Of a stretch of 64,000 nt of DNA, positions 20,201 through 29,817 are shown in pieces. Within the stretch, counting starts at the first letter, position 1. The number at the start of each line of letters is the position of its first letter. The position numbers and the translations under genes are program-made. Origin of the DNA: Magnetococcales bacterium (lineage in GTDB: Bacteria; Pseudomonadota; Magnetococcia; Magnetococcales; DC0425bin3); assembly GCA_015229045.1 (NCBI GenBank), contig JADGCJ010000005.1:17157-81156 (forward strand), in the 5' to 3' direction. The notes beneath the pieces are model-generated. The model was not told where the DNA came from. It did not search any database and saw nothing but the letters and a program-made list of their open reading frames with translations.

Positions 20201-23200
20201 GCCGTGCAGATCGGTATAAGAGGCCGTGACGGTGATGACCTTGCCCACTTGGGCTCCTGCCAGGACCAGGGTGTTGCCGGTCGCCCCGGCGATGGCCGTG
20301 CCGTTTTCCAGCCATTGGTAGCTGAGGGTACCGAGACCATCCGTATCAGCCAGAGTGGAGGTGTTGGCGGTCAGGGTCTGCCCCTGGGTCGCCGTACCTG
20401 TGATGGAGACCCCTCCGGTTGGGGAGGCGTCGTTGTAGATTGTCACGCTCTTGGTGTCGCTCAACACTCCCCCGGAGCCTGAATGACCAAGATCGCTGAT
20501 GGTTGTGGTCAGGGTGTCCGTGCCGACATAACCCGTATCGCCCAGGTAGGTGAGTGTCCGTATGGCGCTGTTGATGGCACCCAACGTGCCGGTGAAGGTC
20601 ATCGTGGTATCGCTGGTTCCATCGCCGGTGGTGAAGGTCAGACCCGTGGTTTGTGCCAGGCTCAATGTTCCATGCGCAACGGTCAGGGTCTCCTGCATGG
20701 TGTCGGCACCGACATCCAGGTCGGTCACGGAGAAACCGGAGAGGCTCAGATTGGTTTGGGCACGGGTGAGCTGTGCCCCCGGTACCGTATGGATGGGTGC
20801 GCTGTTGATCACGCTGTAGGACTCCAGCGTGGCACCGAAGTACATGAGATTCCCCCCCCCGGGTGCCACTGCATCCGTGACCAGGTCAATGCTTGTCAAC
20901 GTGCGCGTGTTGTCGATGGTAAAAGTATGCCCATAGATGTTTGCACCATACAAATTTCCGACATTTGTCAGGGCTGTATTCTGCCAATCTGCCATCATGC
21001 CATCCCACCGATCCATGCCGCCGACGAGATAATATTTGTTGGATGTAGGGGTGATGGCGGTAAACCAGTCGCTGACAGTTGCTGTGGCGGAAGATGACGT
21101 TGTGCCATCGGAGTAGTGAAAAACGACATGAAATTGACCGTTTCCATCGGTCGATGTCGCATAGACATGAATGTCTTCGTAGATACCGCTGGTCACGGAA
21201 ACAGGGGTGGTATTCGGGGCGCTGTCTTGCACCACGTTGTTGCCATTGTTTGTTTCGGTGGCCAGAATCTGGGCGACCAGGTGGTAGTTTGTGGCGGCAT
21301 AGGTGCCGCTGTCGACCAGACCGACCGGGGTGGCGATGTTGCTGTTGGCCACACTCTGGGTGACGAACTCCCCGCCTGACGCATCGGCGAAGGTTGCCAT
21401 CATGGCTGGATCATCCGTACCGTTGACCACCACATCGGCGTTGACGATCGGGGCGAAATTGACTTGCACGGGCGTCAAGACAGGGTTGACTGTGAGCGCG
21501 ACGCTCTTGGTATCGGTCTGCGCCTGGCCTGCGCCGGTGTTGCCGCGATCATTGATGGTCAGAGAGAGGGTATCGGAACCGTAATAGTTCGTTCCACCCG
21601 CATAGGTGAGGGTGGCGATGGCTGTGTTGATGGCGCTCGAGGTGCCGGTGAAAACCATGGAAGAACTGCCGGAGCCGGAGCCGACGAGGAAGGTCAACCC
21701 CGTGGTCGCAGCCAGAGAGAGAGTGCCGTGACCAACGCTCAGACTCATTTGCATGACGCCGCTGCCGGCATCGACGTCGGCCACGGAGAAGCCGGTGATG
21801 CCTGCGCTGGTATTTTCGTTGAGGCTTTGTGCTGTCGGTACGGTGAGAACCGGGGCACGGTTGACTGTGTTGATAGTGATATCCACGCTCTTGGTGTCGG
21901 TCAGGGCGCCGCCTGCGCCGGTATTGCCGAGGTCGCTGACGACCAGATTCAGGGTGTCGGCGCCACTGTAGTTTTGACTGCCCTGATAGGTGAGGGTGGC
22001 GAGGGCACTGTTGAGGTTATTCAGGGTGCCGGTGACGATCAGCGCGGTGCCGCCGGTCAAGGGGCTGCCTATGGTGAAGGTCAGGCCGCTGGTTTGCGCG
22101 AGCGTCAGGTTGCCATGGGCGACACTCAGAGTCATCCGCAAGGGGTTGTTGCCGATATCGGCATCGGTCACGGAGAGTCCGGTGATGCTCAGGCTGGTAT
22201 TTTCATTGACGCTTTTTGCTGTTGGCACCGTGAGGAGCGGGGCATCGTTGACCGCGTTGACGGTGATCGCCATGGACTTGAGGTCGACCAGGGAAAACGA
22301 ACCGCCGTGGTTGTAACGTTCCGTGACCGACAGGTTCAGAGTGTCGGCACCACTGTAGTTCAGGGTGCCGCGATAGGTGAGGGTGCTGATGGCATTGTTG
22401 ATGTCGCTCAGGGTGCCGTTGAAGATGATTGTGGAGTCGCCGGGGCCGACGCCGGTGAGAAAGGTCGGCCCCAGGCCTTCCCGGGGGATCCCTCCGTTGA
22501 TGAAGGTCAGCCCCGTGACCTGGGCCAGGGTGAGGACTCCATGGGCGACGCTCAGAGAGAGTTCCAGGGGATCGCCGCCAGCATCGACATCAGCCACGGA
22601 GAGGCCGGTGATGGCCAGACCCGTATCTTCGTCGACACTTTGTGCCGTCGGTACGGTGATGATCGGGGGCTGGTTCCAGGAAACCGGCGGCGTGACGACC
22701 GGGTTGACGGTGAGGGCGACGCTCTTGCTGTCGGTCAAGGCGCCGCCCGCGCCGGTGTGGCCGAGATCGTTGACGATGAGGGTCAGGGCGTCGGTACCGC
22801 TGTAGTTTTGGTCCCCCTGATAGGTAAGGGTACTGATGGCGCTGTTGAGGGCACTCAGGGTGCCGGTGAGAGCCATTGTGGCGCTGCCGCTGCTGCCGCT
22901 GGTGAGGGTCAATCCCGTGGTTTGTGCCAGGGTGAGGGTACCATGGGTGACGCTCAGGGTGAGCTGTTCGCTGCTGCCGTTGGCATCGGTGTCGGCCACG
23001 GCGAGGCCGCTGATGGCCAGAACGATGTCCTGGTTGACGCTTTGCGCCGTCGGCACGGTGAGGAGCGGAGCCTGGTTGATGTGAGGCGGCAGGGGTTGTG
23101 TCACCGGAGTGGTGGTAACGGCCTCGGCTTTTATCGTCGGAACGATGGTGACGGGCGGCTTTATCAGCGGGGGTTCAGCACCAGGGGCCTTGACAATCGG

Positions 23201-24883
23201 CGGGACGGTATCTGCGGGTCTGCCACTCGCGACGACCGGCGGAGCATCGGCTACCGCCGGGGGTGATGACCTCACGTCGGCCACCGTCGGTACCGGGGCC
23301 TCACGCCCGGCGGGTGGTAATGTGGCGACCGTCGTTGCCTGGACCGTCGTTGCCTGGGTGATCGGGGTCGCTGTCACCGGGGTTGCGGTAACCACGGCAG
23401 GGGGAGGCTGGAGCGGTGTGCCGATGGAAACCTGACCCGGTGAGGACGCGGAGAGGGTCACCCCGGCTTGGACCAGCCCATCGGAGGCCCGAATGGCGGT
23501 ATCCGGGTTGGCCATGGCCAACAGCGCTGCCTGGACGCCCGTTGTGCTGATCGGGACGATGATGGAGAGGGTTTGTGCCTGGGTCGCTGCCGCATGCAAA
23601 TCCGCTGCCTGATAGGCCTGAGAAAGATTCGCCCCTCCGGCAAGGGCCTGGGTCAGGGTTTGCACGAAGGCCTCGTTCGAGGTCGCGATCTGGTTTTGTA
23701 TGACAGCCTTGTCACCCGTGGCCAGGGCCGCCGCCAGCTGCATGGCCGGAGAGAGGGGGGTTTGCACCAGGGCTGTCTGCTGCTGGATGGCTTGCGCCAT
23801 CGTCTCGGCGATACGCAGCGACTCCTGAGGGGTTTTGCCGGCGGCGAGGGCATCCATGACCGCCGGGATGTTACCATCCTGAGAGGCTGCACGAGCTGCT
23901 GCCACATCGCCCCCCGCCAGGGCCATGGCCAGTTGATTGGCGGGCGACAGGGGGACATTTTGTGCGCCTGTCACGGCCAGTGCGGCCTGCGTGGCCGCAC
24001 TGGCCTGGGCCATGGCCTCACCCGTGGAGTTTCCCCCCTGGAGTGCCTGTTCGAGGTGTGCCGCACCGGCTGACTGGGGGTCGATGCCAGCCTCTCTCAG
24101 GGCTTGATCGGCATCTTGGCCACTGGCCAGGGCGGTGGCCAGTTTGTCGGCCGGGACTTTTGTGGCAGCCTCGGTGTTGGTGTGGACTTCGGCCTGCTTG
24201 TTGGCCTCGCGCAGGGCATCGCCCATCGACATGCCGCGGGCCAGGGACTCCTCCAGGGCGCGCAGAAAGATCGCTGCCTGTTCCGGGGACATGCCGGCAG
24301 TCAAGGCGGTGATCTGCTGCTGCGTGGCCTCTCTGCCCAGGGAGATGGCCTGATCCAGCTGGGCTTCCTGGGTATTCGGGGTTATCGATTGGGCGGATTG
24401 TTGGGTCTCTTTGGCCTGTTGCTGGGCAGTCTGGATGGCTGTTCCTGCGGTCTGGCCCCTGTTCAGATCCGTCTGCATGGCACTCGCGAAGGCCTGGCGT
24501 CCGGCTTCGGAGGTCACGCCACCGCTCTCCATTATGCGGGAGAGCTGTTCCGCGACTCCCTGACCTGTCGCCAGTCCCTGGGTCAGATCGGCGCCCGCTC
24601 CCTGGAGGATGGTCTTCTCCTGGGCCTGCGTCGTCTCTACCAGGCGTTGGGCTGTTGTGAAGGCCTCCTGGGGTGGGCGTCCATCACCCATGGTTTGCAA
24701 AAAAGAGTCGACGAGTTGCTGACCAGCCTTGTTTGCGGCCTCAGGCGACAGACCCTGCCGGGCCATTGAATCGACCATGGACTGACGCACGGCATCGAGG
24801 GAGGCTTGCACACCATCCCCGCTGGACAGGGTTTCGAGCAGGCTTTCCGGCAGGGATGACCGAGGCGGGGAGGGATCAGGCAC
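17291..24883 (-). CDS. Giant RTX-like repeat adhesin (2530 residues)
   Basis: Predicted type I-secreted surface protein. Residues 1-420 hold alanine-rich helical repeats of pattern LAxALAxGxxxxxAxxxA; 420-600 is a proline/valine linker. Cadherin-like modules occur near 602-735, 738-872, 876-1003, 1006-1130 and 1358-1482, each starting (N)xAPxxTVPxAQS. Residues 1145-1355 form a different domain. Two Ig-like modules (about 1484-1665) follow, then a Gly-rich stretch (about 1668-1910), an RTX-type region GAGADTLDGGSGSDNLFGLGG and a T1SS target-like region (about 1950-2050). The segment DPLVLDLNGRG (about 2065) starts a domain with EF-hand-like calcium loops. A 300-residue tail ends the protein. 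The RTX part is internal, which is unusual. Start GTG 24883 has an AGGAG site. Confidence 0.85.
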   Translation of the reverse strand: MPDPSPPRSSLPESLLETLSSGDGVQASLDAVRQSMVDSMARQGLSPEAANKAGQQLVDSFLQTMGDGRPPQEAFTTAQRLVETTQAQEKTILQGAGADLTQGLATGQGVAEQLSRIMESGGVTSEAGRQAFASAMQTDLNRGQTAGTAIQTAQQQAKETQQSAQSITPNTQEAQLDQAISLGREATQQQITALTAGMSPEQAAIFLRALEESLARGMSMGDALREANKQAEVHTNTEAATKVPADKLATALASGQDADQALREAGIDPQSAGAAHLEQALQGGNSTGEAMAQASAATQAALAVTGAQNVPLSPANQLAMALAGGDVAAARAASQDGNIPAVMDALAAGKTPQESLRIAETMAQAIQQQTALVQTPLSPAMQLAAALATGDKAVIQNQIATSNEAFVQTLTQALAGGANLSQAYQAADLHAAATQAQTLSIIVPISTTGVQAALLAMANPDTAIRASDGLVQAGVTLSASSPGQVSIGTPLQPPPAVVTATPVTATPITQATTVQATTVATLPPAGREAPVPTVADVRSSPPAVADAPPVVASGRPADTVPPIVKAPGAEPPLIKPPVTIVPTIKAEAVTTTPVTQPLPPHINQAPLLTVPTAQSVNQDIVLAISGLAVADTDANGSSEQLTLSVTHGTLTLAQTTGLTLTSGSSGSATMALTGTLSALNSAISTLTYQGDQNYSGTDALTLIVNDLGHTGAGGALTDSKSVALTVNPVVTPPVSWNQPPIITVPTAQSVDEDTGLAITGLSVADVDAGGDPLELSLSVAHGVLTLAQVTGLTFINGGIPREGLGPTFLTGVGPGDSTIIFNGTLSDINNAISTLTYRGTLNYSGADTLNLSVTERYNHGGSFSLVDLKSMAITVNAVNDAPLLTVPTAKSVNENTSLSITGLSVTDADIGNNPLRMTLSVAHGNLTLAQTSGLTFTIGSPLTGGTALIVTGTLNNLNSALATLTYQGSQNYSGADTLNLVVSDLGNTGAGGALTDTKSVDITINTVNRAPVLTVPTAQSLNENTSAGITGFSVADVDAGSGVMQMSLSVGHGTLSLAATTGLTFLVGSGSGSSSMVFTGTSSAINTAIATLTYAGGTNYYGSDTLSLTINDRGNTGAGQAQTDTKSVALTVNPVLTPVQVNFAPIVNADVVVNGTDDPAMMATFADASGGEFVTQSVANSNIATPVGLVDSGTYAATNYHLVAQILATETNNGNNVVQDSAPNTTPVSVTSGIYEDIHVYATSTDGNGQFHVVFHYSDGTTSSSATATVSDWFTAITPTSNKYYLVGGMDRWDGMMADWQNTALTNVGNLYGANIYGHTFTIDNTRTLTSIDLVTDAVAPGGGNLMYFGATLESYSVINSAPIHTVPGAQLTRAQTNLSLSGFSVTDLDVGADTMQETLTVAHGTLSLAQTTGLTFTTGDGTSDTTMTFTGTLGAINSAIRTLTYLGDTGYVGTDTLTTTISDLGHSGSGGVLSDTKSVTIYNDASPTGGVSITGTATQGQTLTANTSTLADTDGLGTLSYQWLENGTAIAGATGNTLVLAGAQVGKVITVTASYTDLHGMAESATSSATGTVASVNQSPTGSVTITGTTTQGQTLTADTSAVADANGLGAFSHQWYADGTAIAGATGSTLVLAAAQVGKLITVTASYTDLAGTAESLTSSATSTIDDGSGRFIAGDGSGGGGGGGNQNTSASVGGAGGGNADTLTGTNLDDVIFGDGSGGGGGCQHFGTYNGGAAGGGIDTIYGGAGNDIIFGDGFKGGQGYFNNTVSGTGGAGGLGGGGGGGGSGGVNGAAVAQPGMNGGSGGIGGGGGGGGAPLVYTLAIGTGGSGGTGGGSAGSNGATGDNVTAGTGGTGGTALQGATAGSGALGGDSPGLANWSGGGGGGGAGLNAGGGGAGGQGGSYNSGNHSLAGSAGDTSVVALSDTGSTIHTYVSGQLATIFTSTPGTINGYGAGADTLDGGSGSDNLFGLGGNDIFVFELNDAGAADTDTVWDFDKNSEADKLKLTQSGSVISSATLTSLLTAQTASGNDRSIVFTDGAGKQVTILVKGIARNLVAGDFCSAGASDPLVLDLNGRGAQLTTMDKGVRFDVDGSGTSVQTGWIGEGNGLLVMDLSGNGKIDGMQEVMSGVMVPGARTSLDALASFDADHNGQIDTRDAVFTHLQVWTDRSHDGMSTPDELLTLSDLGINSFGLNLDQSGVKLVNGNHISGSVKVLYADGHAGNMSVVDFATDTSSVHATAVDNDTTANHAATWTTGHDATPLAWHALTSATGHDETPVTRLDAMTPSKAGALAAALIIGPAASCIDKEATDALSPHATGHDTETSSREATHATATPAIEHNAVPFPRETDEGGVVPMGAQAITPLHGEGTNHLPTPSSPAAPPTTQGGKNGVVSPVQEDAPIPSNINMTMGEIPHRPAISTESSTTQMVTNDAAAAHDSAKNQPWLAVKEAGPLFVSPNPGILSQASWHQAASNDALSSNTFRSMVMGSDTPPLTSSLISPLHDEFSPIHDPVGHVDHVSVLFEHHASLF
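19160..19880 (-). repeat. Glycine-rich low-complexity tract in the adhesin gene
   Basis: Dense GGC/GCC runs encode stretches such as GGGGGGG and GGSGGTGGGSAGS, interrupted by RTX-like VIFGDGSGG and GGAGNDIIFGDG. The tract is prone to slippage and to assembly error. Confidence 0.8.
21480..23085 (-). repeat. Four tandem cadherin-like modules in the adhesin gene
   Basis: Four blocks of about 380-415 bases encode 128-138-residue modules. Each has LTVPTAQSxNE, SxxHGxLxLAxxxGL, and the sequence TLTYxGxxNYxGxDTLxLxxxDxG. Module copies are similar at the DNA level. A fifth, more distant copy lies near 20440-20810. Confidence 0.8.
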
Positions 24884-25119
24884 GGCCCGAACTCCTGTCT
24901 TGGAGCGTCTTCCCGGGGCCTGGCGTGGGGAAGAGCCGGGGGATCATGCCTGCCTGCAGCATGCTGCGAACCTTCATTGATGGGGATGCCTCCCTTTTCA
25001 CAGATTAAACACCGCACGACTCTACCATGAAAACACTTTCGACGAGCATCCTTTTTGGACAGAAGCGTCTGTCGTTGCAGGTCAGGGGTGTCAAGAAACA
25101 GGGGGATCTCCCCCGGATT

Positions 25120-25983
25120 TTAATGTCCGGGAGGCTCTTGCAGTTTTTTCTCTGCCGGGATGTCCAAGACCACCCGGCGATTCTGGGCACGCCCCTCCGG
25201 GCTGTCATTGGTGGCCACGGGCTGGATCAGGCCATATCCTGTCACCGACATGCGGTCAACTGCCACGCCTTCGGCCACAAAATGGTCCTGAACGGCTTTG
25301 GCCCGCTTCAGGGAGAGATCCTGGTTGTAGGCCTCGCCGCCGACGTTATCGGTATGCCCCTGAATCACGACGCGCAGGTCGGGGTTGCGCTTGAGAATGG
25401 CGGTCACACTGCGCAGACTCTCGTGCGCCGTTGCGGGGATCGTCCAGGAGCCGGAGGCAAAGTTCAGGTTGGCAATCACCCAGCATCCCCGGGCATCGAC
25501 TGCGGCTCCAGCCGGGGTTCCGGGACAGGCATCCAGGTGATCGTGAACGCCGTCACCATCGGCATCCAGGGGGCAGCCAACCTTGTCAACCTTGACTCCG
25601 TGCGGCGTGTCCGGACAGCGATCGAGGAGATCGGTGACACCGTCGCCATCGCTGTCGAGGGGACAGCCATGAACATCGACTGGCGCACCGAAGGGGGTGT
25701 TCGGGCAGAGATCATCCTTGTCCAACACGCCATCCCGGTCGCTGTCGAGGGCACACCCCCGATTGTCGACCTCGGCGCCGGGAGGGGTGTGGGCGCAATG
25801 ATCGCGGACCAGGGGGATGCCATCCTTGTCGTTGTCGGATTGGCGCCAGTCGGCAGGCAGGGGCCTGGTTGGAGGCTCTGTTTTGGCCTGGATGGAGGGG
25901 GCTTCTGCATGCAGGGAGGCGGTCATGCAGAGACCGGACAGCAGACACACCCCAAAAATCAATTGCCGCTTCAACAAAGTCAT
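25120..25983 (-). CDS. OmpA-family outer-membrane protein with thrombospondin type 3 repeats
   Basis: 287-residue exported protein: signal peptide (to about ASLHA, residue 27), then four calcium-binding TSP3 repeats with DSDGDGV, DADGDGV and CPxTPxG (about 45-165), and a C-terminal OmpA/MotB peptidoglycan-binding domain containing NFASGSWTIPATAHESL and VVIQGHTDNVGGEAYNQDLS. Such proteins tether the outer membrane to peptidoglycan. ATG 25983 is chosen because GGAG precedes it by eight bases and a signal peptide starts there. Lies 236 bases upstream of the adhesin and on the same strand. Confidence 0.92.
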   Translation of the reverse strand: MTLLKRQLIFGVCLLSGLCMTASLHAEAPSIQAKTEPPTRPLPADWRQSDNDKDGIPLVRDHCAHTPPGAEVDNRGCALDSDRDGVLDKDDLCPNTPFGAPVDVHGCPLDSDGDGVTDLLDRCPDTPHGVKVDKVGCPLDADGDGVHDHLDACPGTPAGAAVDARGCWVIANLNFASGSWTIPATAHESLRSVTAILKRNPDLRVVIQGHTDNVGGEAYNQDLSLKRAKAVQDHFVAEGVAVDRMSVTGYGLIQPVATNDSPEGRAQNRRVVLDIPAEKKLQEPPGH

Positions 25984-26088
25984 AACGTGGCTCCGGACAT
26001 CACAGGGTGTCGATCGATGGCAACGAACAGGATCCATCCGCCAGGCTGTTCGATCAGGTTAACGAAATCACCTCACCGGGACAACAAC

Positions 26089-27732
26089 TCATCTCTCCCA
26101 GAGACCCAGATGGCAGCCATTGGCAGGGTGGCCATCCGGTACCATCTTCAGGGGTGGAGGCAGAGAGAAGGGGGGGGCTGTCAGGTCTGTCTTGCGCCAA
26201 TATCCAGGCGCGATCTCGGCATTGTCGGCGCCGGGAAAGGTGGTCAGCAACAGGTAGCGCGACCCGCTGGCCTGGAGTTGCCGCAACGCCGCCTGTACCT
26301 GAGAGTTGGGCAGATGGGTCAGCGTGTTGCGACACAGGAGAAGATCGCTCCGGGGCAGAAGATCCTCGGTGATATCGGCGGTGTTGAAAAAATGGTTTTT
26401 GCGGGTACCCAGCAGGAGACGATTGTTGGCGATCAGCTCTTCGACGAGATCAAACCCCAGATAGAGATCCAGGTCGTTTGTGATGCTCTCCAGCCAGAGG
26501 AGGTCTCCACACCCGGCGTCCACCAGAATGCGCACATCCAGCTCCCGCCAGAGAGTGGACAGGGCGTTGCGCAGGGCGACGGTGACCTGGGGGGCGGAGC
26601 CGGGACCGCTGCGGGTCTCCGGGGCCTGCCACTGGTTGAGTCGATAGATGCGGGTAAAACAGTTGCGCATGGCCACCGACTCCGGCCGGGTGGACGGAGG
26701 TGAGGGAAAAAGGGCATCCGTGGCGCGAATACCGATGGACTGCCGACGAAAATCGATATCGGCAAAGCGTTCATACTCTTCCAGTGTGCGAACGCTGCCC
26801 AGGGCGTAGAGGTCGAGGTGCCGGAGGACACCGGGGTCGCTGCTCTTTTGCATGCCCAGCAGATGATGCAAACGGGCAACGGCACGACGATTGAGCTGTG
26901 TCCAATCCACATGATCATCCCAGTGGCGCCGCCGACCCCGTACCGTGGTGTAGTCGTGGTAGACGATCATGTCGTTGGGGGAGAAAATGTCATAACCCCA
27001 GGTCCACAAACGGACAGAGAGGCCGATCTCTTCGCCATGGAAGTAAAGAAAAGGGTCGTAGGGAACCTCGTCGATGATCGAAGCCGGGGCGAACAAAAAC
27101 CCCGCACCGATGAATGGAGAGGGGGTTGGCCGGGCCGGGCGTTGGTCCAGGGATATCATCTTGGCGATGGGGATCAGGGTGCCATGGTCGTCAAAACGCC
27201 CGGCCTTCATGACCGGCAGACCGTTGCGCAGCAATTGATCCGGCGGATGAAAGGCATTGGGGTGGGTGGAGAGAATGGCGCGCTCCGAAGGTGTACTGCG
27301 CAGCATGGCGAGCAGACGTTCGTCCCACTCCGGCTCGAAGCGGCAGTGACTGTCGATTTGCAGATAGAACGGCTCGCCATCCCAGAACTGTTCCTGGATC
27401 CGATGGCGCGTCCAGCAGACACCGAGGCTTTTGCCGGCATCGACGATCTCGCCCCGTATCCGGTGGTGCCAACGTTCGGGGGTTTGCGTGAAAACCGCGC
27501 CATCTTCGGGGGCGATTTGCCACAACACACCGGCATGGACCCGCTCCGGATGGGCTGCCTTGGCGAAGAGATCGGTCAGGGTCAGCAGGCAATCCCCGTC
27601 GCGATAGCTGGCGATGGAGACAAAGATCCGGGGAGACTCTTCCGGATGCGTGGTTGTTTCCCTCGGAGCAGGTGCTGGTGTCGCAGGCATGGCCTCTTCG
27701 TGCGGGTGGGGGGCGATGACGGAGTGCCCCAT
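26089..27732 (-). CDS. GlcNAc-type glycosyltransferase fused to a methyltransferase-like domain
   Basis: About 547 residues. The N-terminal domain (about 35-300) has IFVSIASYRDGDCLLTLTDL, LQIDSHCRFEPEWDERLL (metal-binding D) and FLYFHGEEIGLSVRLWTWGYDI, the pattern of the glycosyltransferase family that includes Skp1 GlcNAc-transferase (GT60). The C-terminal part (about 370-547) has VDAGCGDLLWLESI and LLLCRNTLTHLPN, a class I SAM-methyltransferase pattern. Acceptor unknown. The start is uncertain: ATG 27732 lies in a repeated TGCCCCATGGGGC palindrome and ATG 27690 is an alternative. The same strand carries ompA and the adhesin, which could be targets (inference). Confidence 0.8.
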   Translation of the reverse strand: MGHSVIAPHPHEEAMPATPAPAPRETTTHPEESPRIFVSIASYRDGDCLLTLTDLFAKAAHPERVHAGVLWQIAPEDGAVFTQTPERWHHRIRGEIVDAGKSLGVCWTRHRIQEQFWDGEPFYLQIDSHCRFEPEWDERLLAMLRSTPSERAILSTHPNAFHPPDQLLRNGLPVMKAGRFDDHGTLIPIAKMISLDQRPARPTPSPFIGAGFLFAPASIIDEVPYDPFLYFHGEEIGLSVRLWTWGYDIFSPNDMIVYHDYTTVRGRRRHWDDHVDWTQLNRRAVARLHHLLGMQKSSDPGVLRHLDLYALGSVRTLEEYERFADIDFRRQSIGIRATDALFPSPPSTRPESVAMRNCFTRIYRLNQWQAPETRSGPGSAPQVTVALRNALSTLWRELDVRILVDAGCGDLLWLESITNDLDLYLGFDLVEELIANNRLLLGTRKNHFFNTADITEDLLPRSDLLLCRNTLTHLPNSQVQAALRQLQASGSRYLLLTTFPGADNAEIAPGYWRKTDLTAPPFSLPPPLKMVPDGHPANGCHLGLWER

Positions 27733-27771
27733 GGGGTGTCTGCCCCATGGGGCAACAGGCGCTCTTCGTCG

Positions 27772-29631
<1,860 letters not shown>

Positions 29632-29635
29632 TCAG

Positions 29636-29735
29636 GTAACTATTCAGCACCCGGCAACGAATCGGGGTCCAGGGGGCTGGCTCCCTGGCAGGTCCAGGAC
29701 GGAGTCCTGGTGGGGTTTGGGGCGAAGCCCCGAGA
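29636..29735 (+). repeat. Dispersed intergenic repeat, copy A
   Basis: About 100 bases, beginning GTAACTATTCAGCACCCGGC. It contains GGGGTCCAGGGGGCTGGC, an inverted pair CCAGGACGGAGTCCTGG and the palindromic GGGGCGAAGCCCC. More than 85% identical to the copy at 62579. Lies between the activase gene and nirS. Confidence 0.9.
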
Positions 29736-29817
29736 GAGTCTTCTCTGCCCCTGCCTTTTTTCGATCACAAAAAAACGACGTATTCCAAAATGGACGCGAT
29801 CCATAGTGAAGAACAGG

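Noticed and set aside
17291..24883. LapG protease site in the adhesin N-terminus
   Set aside because: Neither TAAG nor PAAG was seen near the start.
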